This document shows positions 1 through 5,389 of a DNA stretch of 8,514 nt, in pieces. This stretch comes from Alloprevotella sp. GTDB taxonomy: Bacteria > Bacteroidota > Bacteroidia > Bacteroidales > Bacteroidaceae. The notes under the pieces were generated by a model. That model saw nothing but the letters and a program-made list of their open reading frames with translations. It had not been told where the DNA came from and did no database searches. The stretch covers positions 1 through 8,514 of the forward strand of contig JAFUXE010000067.1 of assembly GCA_017477205.1 (NCBI GenBank). Reading direction: 5' to 3'. The translations under genes and the position numbers were made by a program. The stretch's first letter is position 1. Each line of letters begins with the position of its first letter.

Positions 1-279
1 ACACATATAATAATTGGCCATCCACTGCCACAGCTGCACCTGTCGCGGCACCAGCAGCGGCTCGGCATCGACAATCTCGCGGACGTCCTTCAGCTCGAAG
101 CCGCCCCCGGGTGCCTCGTCGTGCAGGCGCACCACGATGCCGGAATATACCTTCGTGCGTCCCAGCGGCACGAGCACACGACTGCCCACCCGTACGTCTG
201 CCGCCAACATGGGCGGCAGCGTATAGGTCAGCGTCCCGCCCAGGGCGAGCGGAAGCAGCACGTCAGCGTATCGGGACAT
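1..279 (-). CDS. priA: Primosomal protein N' (PriA helicase), N-terminal part, cut by window edge
   Basis: Frame open for 93 codons from an ATG at 279 down to the window edge; the C-terminal part lies outside. The visible protein is the N-terminal DNA-binding (3'-end-binding) domain of PriA. It starts MSRYADVLLPLALGGTLTYT and continues with the family pattern GSRVLVPLGRTKVYSGIV at about residues 32-49, then a region ending WQWMANYYM near the edge, all typical of PriA N-termini. PriA is the DEXH helicase that recognises stalled replication forks and starts primosome reassembly. The helicase motifs and zinc-binding cysteines cannot be seen here. The gene begins 24 nt after the asd stop on the same strand, so the two are probably co-transcribed, although their functions are unrelated. 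Identification rests on pattern recognition of the N-terminal domain. Confidence 0.88.
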   Translation of the reverse strand, partial: MSRYADVLLPLALGGTLTYTLPPMLAADVRVGSRVLVPLGRTKVYSGIVVRLHDEAPGGGFELKDVREIVDAEPLLVPRQVQLWQWMANYYMC

Positions 280-303
280 ACCTTGCACGGAGTTGTTTAC
301 GGT

Positions 304-1317
304 TCAGGCGGGCAGGTTGCCTGCGCGGAGGAGGTATTCCGCAATCTGCACGGCATTCAGGGCCGCGCCCTTGCGAATCTGGTCGCCCGTGAGCCAGAAG
401 GAAAGGCCGTTGGGGCTGGCGAGGTCCTTGCGCACGCGGCCCACATAGACATCGTCAAGGCCTGCCGTGAAGAGCGGCATGGGGTACTTCCCGGCCTGGG
501 GCTCGTCCACGAGTGTCACGCCCTCGGCGGCGGCGATGGCCTGGCGGGCTTCCTCCACGCTGAGGGGGCGCTCCGTCTCCACCCATACGGCCTCGCTGTG
601 GCTGCGGAGCGAAGGTACACGCACGCACGTGGCGCTGACGTTGACGTCGGAGTGCATGATCTTCTTCGTCTCGAAGAACATCTTCTTTTCCTCCTTCGTA
701 TAGTCGTCGTCCATGAATACGTCCACCTGCGGTATCATGTTGAAGGCCAGCTGGTGGGGGAACTTCTTGACCGTGACTTCCTCGCCCGCCAGCACCTGGC
801 GGCACTGCGTCATGAGTTCGTCGATGGCCACCTGCCCGGCACCGCTTGCGGCCTGATAGGTGCTGACGCGCACCGTGCGGATGTGGCTCAGGGCCTCCAG
901 GGCCTTGAGGACCACGACGAGCATGATGGTCGTGCAGTTGGGATTGGCGATGACGCCGCGCGGACGCACTAGGGCATCCTCGGCGTTGCACTCCGGGACG
1001 ACGAGGGGTACGTCCTCGTCCATGCGGAAGGCGCTGCTGTTGTCAATCATGACGGCGCCGTGCTTCGTGATGGTCTCCAGGAACTCCTTCGAGGTTCCCG
1101 CACCGGCGCTGGCAAAGGCCACGTCCACGCCGCGGAAGTCGTCGTTGTGCTGGAGAAGCTTCACGGTGCAGGGCTTGCCGCGAAAGGTGTACGTCCTTCC
1201 TGCACTGCGCTCAGAGCCGAAGAGCAGGAGTTCATCTACAGGGAAGTTCCGTTCTGTGAGGACACGCAGAAATTCTTGTCCTACGGCGCCACTTGCGCCT
1301 ACAATAGCTACTTTCAT
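304..1317 (-). CDS. asd: Aspartate-semialdehyde dehydrogenase
   Basis: Complete 337-residue protein, normal length for the family. The enzyme reduces L-aspartyl-4-phosphate to L-aspartate 4-semialdehyde with NADPH in the cytoplasm. This is the branch point to lysine and diaminopimelate (hence peptidoglycan), threonine, methionine and isoleucine. Visible motifs are the N-terminal dinucleotide-binding loop [10 protein letters not shown] (residues 6-15), NSSAFR (93-98), the active-site cysteine in NPNCTT (Cys128), [10 protein letters not shown] (152-161) and the catalytic histidine in [10 protein letters not shown] (His240). All key residues are present. The start is an ATG at 1317, 26 nt downstream of a perfect Bacteroidetes -7 box (TACTTTTG on the minus strand), which supports it. 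priA follows 24 nt downstream, and the antiporter gene is divergent on the other side. Confidence 0.97.
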   Translation of the reverse strand: MKVAIVGASGAVGQEFLRVLTERNFPVDELLLFGSERSAGRTYTFRGKPCTVKLLQHNDDFRGVDVAFASAGAGTSKEFLETITKHGAVMIDNSSAFRMDEDVPLVVPECNAEDALVRPRGVIANPNCTTIMLVVVLKALEALSHIRTVRVSTYQAASGAGQVAIDELMTQCRQVLAGEEVTVKKFPHQLAFNMIPQVDVFMDDDYTKEEKKMFFETKKIMHSDVNVSATCVRVPSLRSHSEAVWVETERPLSVEEARQAIAAAEGVTLVDEPQAGKYPMPLFTAGLDDVYVGRVRKDLASPNGLSFWLTGDQIRKGAALNAVQIAEYLLRAGNLPA

Positions 1318-1343
1318 AAGGTGAAGATGTGTTTAAATCGCCG

Positions 1344-1351
1344 CAAAAGTA
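1344..1351 (-). promoter_or_regulatory. Probable asd promoter, -7 element
   Basis: Read on the minus strand this is TACTTTTG, an exact match to the Bacteroidetes -7 consensus TAnnTTTG, ending 26 nt before the asd ATG. No good -33 TTTG is present at the usual spacing: TTTG or TTG motifs occur 12 and 25 nt upstream, not about 20. The box is convincing and the -33 element is weak. Confidence 0.6.
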
Positions 1352-1394
1352 TCACTTTCAAGCCAAACATGCCGCACAAGTCCCAATTTTTTCT

Positions 1395-1402
1395 TTCCTT
1401 TG
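1395..1402 (+). promoter_or_regulatory. Possible antiporter promoter, -7 element
   Basis: TTCCTTTG differs from TAnnTTTG at one position and ends 24 nt before the GTG at 1427, the same spacing seen at better promoters in this window. No clear -33 element lies about 20 nt upstream. It overlaps the alternative TTG start at 1400. If it is real, transcription would begin near 1409 and TTG 1400 could not be used. Confidence 0.35.
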
Positions 1403-1426
1403 CAGCGCGAAAACCATTCTCTGACC

Positions 1427-3475
1427 GTGCATCTTCCCGTCAGCGATCCCACCTGGATCTTCTTCATCGTCCTGGGCATCATCCTCTTTGCGCCGATGCT
1501 CTTCGAGCGGCTCCGCATCCCTTCGATTGCGGGTCTCATCCTGGCGGGTTTGCTCGTAGGCCCCCACGGCTTCCACCTCCTTGACCGCGACGCAAGCTTC
1601 GAGCTTTTCGGCAAGGTGGGCATCTACTACATCATGTTCCTCGCCTCCCTGGAGATGAACATGCAGGACGTCCGCCAGACGCGGGGCAAGGCCGTGGGCT
1701 TCGGTCTCCTTTCCTTTGCCATCCCCATCCTGCTGGGGTGCGTGGCGAACAGCGTGCTGCTCCACTACGCCTTCCTGGCCTCGCTGCTGATGGCTTCCAT
1801 GTACGCTTCCCACACGCTCATCTCCTACCCCATCGTCCTGCGCTACGGCCTTGCGCGGCGCCAGAGCGTCACGATGGCCGTGGGCGGCACCGTCGTGGCC
1901 GACACGCTGACGCTGCTCGTGCTGGCGGTTGTCAGCGAGACGTTCACGGGCGGTGAGCTGACGCTGGGCTTCTGGCTCTGGCTGCTGCTGAAGCTTGTGC
2001 TCATCGGCACGGTCATCATCGTGTTCTTCCCCCGCGCTGCGCGCTTCTTCTTCAAGCGCTACAACGACGGCGTCGTCCAGTACATCTTCGTGCTGAGCCT
2101 CGTCTTCCTCGGCGCGGGCCTGATGGAGTTCGTGGGCATGGAGGGCATCCTGGGTGCCTTCCTCGTGGGCATCGTCCTGAACCGCAGCATCCCGGCCACA
2201 AGTCCGCTGATGAACCACATCGAGTTCATCGGCAACGCCATCTTCATCCCCTACTTCCTCATCGGCGTGGGCATGCTGGTGGACATGCAGTCCCTCTTTG
2301 ACATCCACGCCCTGGAGGTGGCCGGCGTGATGATTCTGGTAGGCACGCTGGGCAAATGGCTCGCCGCGCGCTCGGCGCAGGCCATCTACCACCTCTCGCC
2401 GCGCGACGGCACGCTGCTCTTCGGCCTGACGAACACGCGCGCTGCCGCCACGCTGGCCATCGTCATCGTGGGCAACAGCATCCTCCTGCCCGACGGCTCG
2501 CGCCTGCTGGGGGAGGCCGTGCTGAACGGCGCGATGATCCTCATCCTCTTCAGCTGCATCGTCGGCAGCTTCGTCACGGAGCGCACGGCGCGCAGCCTGG
2601 CCAGCAAGCCCGAGGCGGAGTCCCGCGAGCGCAAGCCTGCCTACCGCGAGAAGGACGACCGCATCGTCATCGCCCTGAGCAATCCCGCCACGGTGGACAC
2701 GCTGGTGAACTTCGCCCTGATGGTGCGGCGCCCCATGTCCACGGCTCCCCTCTCCGCCATCAACATCGTCCTTGAGCAAAGCGAGGAGCCGCAGGCACAG
2801 GGCAGCGACATCCTCGAGAAGGCCGCGCGCATTGCCGCCGCAGCACACGTCAGGATGCAGACGCACAGCCGCTGGAGCGTGAACGTCGTCAGCGGCCTCT
2901 CCCACAGCATGAAGGAGCTGGACGCCACGGACCTCATCATCGGCCTGCACAGCCGCCAGAAGATATTCGAGTCCTTCTACGGGAAAATAGCAACGGACCT
3001 CATCGATGCCGTGAACCGCCAGATCATCGTCTATCGCTCCGACATCCCCGTCAACACGCTGCGGCGCATCCACCTCGTCGTGCCCAGGAAGGCAGAGTAC
3101 GAGCCGGGCTTCCGCCACTGGGCGGACCGCATCGCGCGCCTGTCCTCGCAGCTGGGCTGCATGGTGGATGTCTATGGCGCGGAGAACTCGCTCACGGCGC
3201 TGCGCGAGCACTGGGAGCACTTCCACCCCAGCCTCCTCTGCGACCTCCACGAATACAACTCCTGGAACGACTACTTCAGCATCGCCAACCGCATGCACCA
3301 GGACCACCTCGTCGTCTTCGTCATGGCGCGGCCGGGCAGCATCTCCTACCACAACTACTTCCAGCGCCTGCCGGACCAGTTCGAGCGCTACTTCTCCCAG
3401 CGCAGCATTGCCATCATCCTGCCCGACCAGTTCCGCGGCACCATCGGCAAGACGTCCGTACTCATCAGCAAATAA
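1427..3475 (+). CDS. Cation:proton antiporter, CPA2 family, with C-terminal USP-like domain
   Basis: An inner-membrane Na+/H+ or K+/H+ exchanger. The frame is open from a TTG at 1400 (691 residues). I chose the GTG at 1427 (682 residues, starting HLPVSDPTWIFFIV after the initiator) because a possible -7 box overlaps the TTG and homologues I recall begin at this motif. Numbering from the TTG, residues 18-395 are a run of hydrophobic membrane helices (Na_H_Exchanger type). They include PSIAGLILAGLLVGPHG (41-57), the GTVVADTLTLLVLAV helix with an acidic Asp168 likely in ion binding, GILGAFLVGIVLNRSIP (249-265) and FLIGVGMLVDM (286-296). Residues about 415-691 are soluble and cytoplasmic, resembling paired universal-stress-protein folds (DDRIVIALSNPATVDTLVNFAL). 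The length is usual for Bacteroidales members. The transported ion cannot be told from sequence. The secreted-protein gene follows 52 nt downstream. Confidence 0.88.
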   Translation: MHLPVSDPTWIFFIVLGIILFAPMLFERLRIPSIAGLILAGLLVGPHGFHLLDRDASFELFGKVGIYYIMFLASLEMNMQDVRQTRGKAVGFGLLSFAIPILLGCVANSVLLHYAFLASLLMASMYASHTLISYPIVLRYGLARRQSVTMAVGGTVVADTLTLLVLAVVSETFTGGELTLGFWLWLLLKLVLIGTVIIVFFPRAARFFFKRYNDGVVQYIFVLSLVFLGAGLMEFVGMEGILGAFLVGIVLNRSIPATSPLMNHIEFIGNAIFIPYFLIGVGMLVDMQSLFDIHALEVAGVMILVGTLGKWLAARSAQAIYHLSPRDGTLLFGLTNTRAAATLAIVIVGNSILLPDGSRLLGEAVLNGAMILILFSCIVGSFVTERTARSLASKPEAESRERKPAYREKDDRIVIALSNPATVDTLVNFALMVRRPMSTAPLSAINIVLEQSEEPQAQGSDILEKAARIAAAAHVRMQTHSRWSVNVVSGLSHSMKELDATDLIIGLHSRQKIFESFYGKIATDLIDAVNRQIIVYRSDIPVNTLRRIHLVVPRKAEYEPGFRHWADRIARLSSQLGCMVDVYGAENSLTALREHWEHFHPSLLCDLHEYNSWNDYFSIANRMHQDHLVVFVMARPGSISYHNYFQRLPDQFERYFSQRSIAIILPDQFRGTIGKTSVLISK

Positions 3476-3492
3476 GCCCCCCTACGGATACA

Positions 3493-3500
3493 TATATTTA
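3493..3500 (+). promoter_or_regulatory. Possible -7 element for the small secreted protein gene
   Basis: TATATTTA matches TAnnTTTG except for its last base and ends 27 nt before the ATG at 3528, in line with the other promoters here. It lies in a short AT-rich patch in otherwise GC-rich DNA, after the antiporter stop. No convincing -33 TTG is seen, so read-through from the antiporter gene is an alternative. Confidence 0.35.
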
Positions 3501-3527
3501 TTCACCAACCAATACACAAACGCAACA

Positions 3528-4049
3528 ATGAAAAAATTATTCAGCCTCCTCGGCCTCGCTCTTGTGCTGATGGCCGCAGCTCCTGCCATGGCGCAGGCAC
3601 AGAACGTAGAGAAAAGCCTCGAAGGCAAGTGGAAAATCAGCATCGAGGAAGAGGTCACACTCGTCATCACGCTGAAAGAAGCCGGCGCGCTGCAGTTCGG
3701 CATCATGGCCACGCCCGAAGACCTTGACGGTCCCATCGTTGTCAGCATGGGCGGCACGTGGGGCTTCACGCCCAATCCCGAAGGCCCCGGCCTCGGCGTC
3801 CTGAGCCTTGAGCCCAGCGCAGAAGACTTTGACTTCGAGTATCTTGGCAACAACTCAGAAATAAAAGCCTTCTTCGCCATGCTGACACCCGACCAGCTCA
3901 AGGAAATGGGTGGAGCGCTGACGGAGGAACTCGATGCAAAGAACGTCATCGTGCTCGAGGTCACGGACGAGACCCTCACCGTGAAGGGCGTTTCGGACGA
4001 GGAGGACGAAGAAGAGCAGGAACCCAGAGTGTTCGAGCGCGTCAAGTAA
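3528..4049 (+). CDS. Small secreted protein of unknown function with acidic C-terminal tail
   Basis: Complete 173-residue protein that I cannot assign to a characterised family. Residues 1-22 form a clear Sec signal peptide (MKKLFSLLGLALVLMAAAPAMAQA, cleavage likely after an Ala near 20-24) with no lipobox cysteine, so the product should be periplasmic or exported. The mature part contains LEGKWKISIEEEVTLVITLKEAG, alternating strands with a G-x-W motif that recall lipocalin-like small beta-barrel proteins of Bacteroidales. This is a resemblance, not an identification. Residues about 155-167 are strongly acidic (SDEEDEEEQE) and are followed by a basic end. The ATG at 3528 is chosen because it opens the signal peptide and lies 27 nt after a plausible -7 box; the frame upstream of it overlaps the antiporter gene and is spurious. 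Two hairpins follow the stop. Confidence 0.82.
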   Translation: MKKLFSLLGLALVLMAAAPAMAQAQNVEKSLEGKWKISIEEEVTLVITLKEAGALQFGIMATPEDLDGPIVVSMGGTWGFTPNPEGPGLGVLSLEPSAEDFDFEYLGNNSEIKAFFAMLTPDQLKEMGGALTEELDAKNVIVLEVTDETLTVKGVSDEEDEEEQEPRVFERVK

Positions 4050-4062
4050 GCCGCACCACGCA

Positions 4063-4085
4063 AATGCCAGCCCCGTGCTGGCATT
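4063..4085. terminator. Hairpin in the convergent junction (9-bp stem)
   Basis: AATGCCAGC at 4063-4071 pairs perfectly with GCTGGCATT at 4077-4085 around a 5-nt loop, starting 13 nt after the stop of the small secreted protein gene. The A-rich left flank and TT right edge are compatible with weak termination on either strand, but there is no U-tract on the plus strand. It is probably part of the end of the plus-strand transcript. Confidence 0.5.
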
Positions 4086-4101
4086 CCCCACAACATCATA
4101 G

Positions 4102-4137
4102 CAGCGGGGATGTGCCTTTTTCGGCACATCCCCGCTG
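4102..4137. terminator. Strong hairpin, probable terminator between convergent genes
   Basis: The 15 bases at 4102-4116 pair perfectly with 4123-4137 around a 6-nt loop (TTTTTC). It lies between the plus-strand gene ending at 4049 and the minus-strand HU-like gene ending at 4205, and so could end transcription from both sides. On the plus strand it is followed 9 nt later by a short T-run (4147-4150), so it is not a textbook stem plus U-tract. A third, shorter inverted repeat (CGGATT 4152-4157 with AATCCG 4166-4171) follows and may serve the minus-strand transcript. Confidence 0.7.
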
Positions 4138-4204
4138 TCGTTGCAATTTTACGGATTCCTTTTCAAATCCGCAAGGGAAAGGGGAGGGAAATGTGGCGGG
4201 GCGG

Positions 4205-4861
4205 CTACTCTCCGCCCTCGGAAGCGGGAGCGGGTGCGCGGAGGATGTAGAGCGTGTGGGAACGGGAGCCCTGCGTGTCGAGGGGCGATGCGGGGTCGCT
4301 GGCGAGGCGGCGCAGTTCGCGCTGCGCGGAGGAGCGGCTGAGCCCCGTGAGGTAGGCGTAGGCGGAGACGCTCATCGTGTGCCGGCGCCCGAGGTAGTCC
4401 ACGGCGGCGGCGAGGCGCTCCCCGAGGGTTTCGATGCGCGGGGACGTCTCGCGGTCGCGGGGCATCAGGCGCTCAAGGGAGGCGGCGGAGCGGGTGCGGG
4501 CCACGAGGCCCTTGTCCGGCGTGAAGTTGATGCTGCCCACCTCCACGCTGCGGCCCGTGCGGCGACCCGTGGAGCCGTCCTCCTCCTCGCGCTCGAAGTC
4601 GCGCATCACCTGCAGCGAGGCGCGGAAGCGTCCCAGGCCCTCGATGCAGACGGTCTTGCCGAGCGCCATCTGCCATGCCATCTCCTCCACCAGCGCCGTC
4701 ACGGCGCCGCAGACGTCGCCGCGCGTGAACGTGGAGGCGTCCGCTATTTTCCTTGCCATCTTGTCCAGGGAGACCTCGCCCGTGCTGAGCATCTGCGGGT
4801 ACATGCGGCCGCCGACGGCGTTCATCTCGTCGGGCAGCCTGCGCATTACGAATTTTGCCAT
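4205..4861 (-). CDS. HU-like DNA-binding protein (Bacteroidetes HU-HIG type) with C-terminal helix-turn-helix-like region
   Basis: Complete 218-residue protein. Residues 1-125 match the Bacteroidetes-specific HU homologue family: MAKFVMRRLPDEMN, then MYPQMLSTGEVSLDKMARKIADASTFTRGDV (20-50), an amphipathic helix (VTALVEEMAWQMALGKTV), IEGLGRFRASL (73-83) and INFTPDKGLVART (111-123), the HU fold that bends DNA. Canonical HU is about 90 residues. Here a further region, about 143-207 (ERLAAAVDYLGRRHTMSVSAYAYLTGLSRSSAQRELRRLA and HTLYIL), looks like a winged helix, also seen in some family members. The frame stays open upstream to an ATG at 4942, but I chose the ATG at 4861. It gives the family N-terminus MAKxVM and lies 29 nt after a perfect promoter that sits inside the longer frame. 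A nucleoid or regulatory role is likely; its targets are unknown. The gene diverges from the envelope cluster. Confidence 0.85.
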   Translation of the reverse strand: MAKFVMRRLPDEMNAVGGRMYPQMLSTGEVSLDKMARKIADASTFTRGDVCGAVTALVEEMAWQMALGKTVCIEGLGRFRASLQVMRDFEREEEDGSTGRRTGRSVEVGSINFTPDKGLVARTRSAASLERLMPRDRETSPRIETLGERLAAAVDYLGRRHTMSVSAYAYLTGLSRSSAQRELRRLASDPASPLDTQGSRSHTLYILRAPAPASEGGE

Positions 4862-4890
4862 AGTGCTTCTCGGTTTTGTGTATTGCGCAA

Positions 4891-4921
4891 CAAAGGTACG
4901 ACAGTCCCGGGAAAAGGGCAA
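4891..4921 (-). promoter_or_regulatory. Promoter of the HU-like gene (-33 TTG and -7 TACCTTTG)
   Basis: On the minus strand, TTG (4919-4921), 20 nt of spacer and TACCTTTG (4891-4898) match the Bacteroidetes sigma-70 (RpoD/SigABfr) consensus TTTG-N19-21-TAnnTTTG. The -7 box ends 29 nt before the ATG at 4861. This settles the start codon, because a start at 4942 would lie upstream of the promoter. Confidence 0.8.
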
Positions 4922-4957
4922 GAGAATGCGGGGAAAAAGCATCGAAAGTGCGCTCTT

Positions 4958-5049
4958 TTCTATAAACCACGTCCTGATTTATACAAATCACGTCCTGATT
5001 TCTATAAATCACGTCCTGATTTTTGTAAATCACGTCGTGGTTTATAGAA
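4958..5049. repeat. Tandem array of four 21-bp units, flanked by 14-bp inverted ends
   Basis: Four consecutive 21-bp units run 4960-4980, 4981-5001, 5002-5022 and 5023-5043. The core AAATCACGTCCTGATTT is itself a dyad, AAATCA and TGATTT around CGTCC. Unit 1 has AAACCA in the left arm and unit 4 has TGGTTT in the right arm, so the outermost arms are variants that complement each other. The array ends form a perfect 14-bp inverted repeat (TTCTATAAACCACG at 4958-4971, complement at 5036-5049). AT-rich in GC-rich surroundings, it begins 37 bp upstream of the -33 element of the HU-like gene. Four operator-like sites with a period near two helical turns is the simplest reading. The period is seven codons, so both strands are open across it; I do not regard it as coding. 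Confidence 0.85.
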
Positions 5050-5054
5050 TACGG

Positions 5055-5179
5055 GGCACTCACGGAGCCTTTTCACGGCACTTTCGAGGCGTTTTTCCGG
5101 CACTGACGCGGCGTTTTCACGGCACTGACGCGGCGTTTTCACGGCACCGACGAGGCGTTTTCACGGCATCAACGAGGCG
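5055..5179. repeat. Tandem array of about six 22-bp units
   Basis: Units begin at 5055, 5077, 5099, 5121, 5143 and 5165, the last one partial (to about 5179). Units 3 and 4 are identical (starting GGCACTGACGCGGCG and ending TTTTCAC); unit 5 differs at two bases, units 1 and 2 at more. Unlike the neighbouring 21-bp array it is GC-rich, has no internal dyad and has a period not divisible by three, which argues against coding. It begins 5 bp after the end of the first array and runs towards the lipoprotein gene. The identical central units and diverged outer ones are the usual pattern of slippage expansion. Function unknown. Confidence 0.85.
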
Positions 5180-5328
5180 GCAACGTGCCTTTAAAGAGGC
5201 AAATCATCGCCTCCGGGAGGGCGGCGACGTGCCTCCGGAGGGGCCGGACTGCGCCCTCGCGCAGGCGCAGCGGCGGGGGCGCGGGAGCGTTAGAATGTGT
5301 TAACGGCGTGTGAGAAAACGTGAAATTG
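5180..5328. other. GC-rich intergenic remainder between repeat arrays and lipoprotein promoter
   Basis: No gene is supported here. It holds short inverted repeats: CTGCGCC (5249-5255) with GGCGCAG (5264-5270) around an 8-nt loop, and the palindrome CCTCCGGAGG (5232-5241). Neither has a T-tract, and no gene points into this region, so they are not called terminators. The whole gap between the divergent genes is 4862-5389. Confidence 0.5.
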
Positions 5329-5360
5329 TTTGGCTCTTTGGCCGACTTGTCGTATTTTTG
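5329..5360 (+). promoter_or_regulatory. Promoter of the envelope gene cluster (-33 TTTG and -7 TATTTTTG)
   Basis: TTTG at 5329-5332, 20 nt of spacer and TATTTTTG at 5353-5360 match the Bacteroidetes housekeeping promoter consensus at both elements. The -7 box ends 29 nt before the ATG at 5390, exactly as at the HU-like gene. It probably drives the lipoprotein, porG-like, uppS and bamA genes, since no other good promoter is seen between them. Confidence 0.82.
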
Positions 5361-5389
5361 CGCCTTGTATTTGACATCGGACCACACAA

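Noticed and set aside
1358..3352. 664-codon open frame on the minus strand
   Set aside because: Lies wholly antisense to the antiporter gene. Its translation is rich in H, D, E, A and R with no family motifs, as expected opposite a GC-rich gene with strong third-position bias.
4862..4942. Longer HU-like protein starting at the ATG at 4942
   Set aside because: The perfect -7 box at 4891-4898 lies inside the extension, and the extra 27 residues do not resemble the family, which begins MAKxVM at 4861.
4064..5047. 327-codon open frame on the plus strand
   Set aside because: Overlaps the terminator hairpins, the whole HU-like gene in antisense and the 21-bp array. The HU-like family match is on the minus strand.
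4958..5179. CRISPR array
   Set aside because: The repeats are directly tandem with no unique spacers, and no cas genes are present.
5249..5270. Terminator hairpin in the GC-rich intergenic part
   Set aside because: A 7-bp stem without any T-run, and no gene transcribes into it from either side.
4434..5303. Plus- and minus-strand frames in which the 21-bp array reads as seven-residue repeats (such as INHVLIY, or INQDVIY on the minus strand)
   Set aside because: A 21-bp period is open in many frames by arithmetic. The frames run antisense or out of frame through the HU-like gene, and the next array has a 22-bp period that breaks any reading-frame repeat. There is no promoter or start context.
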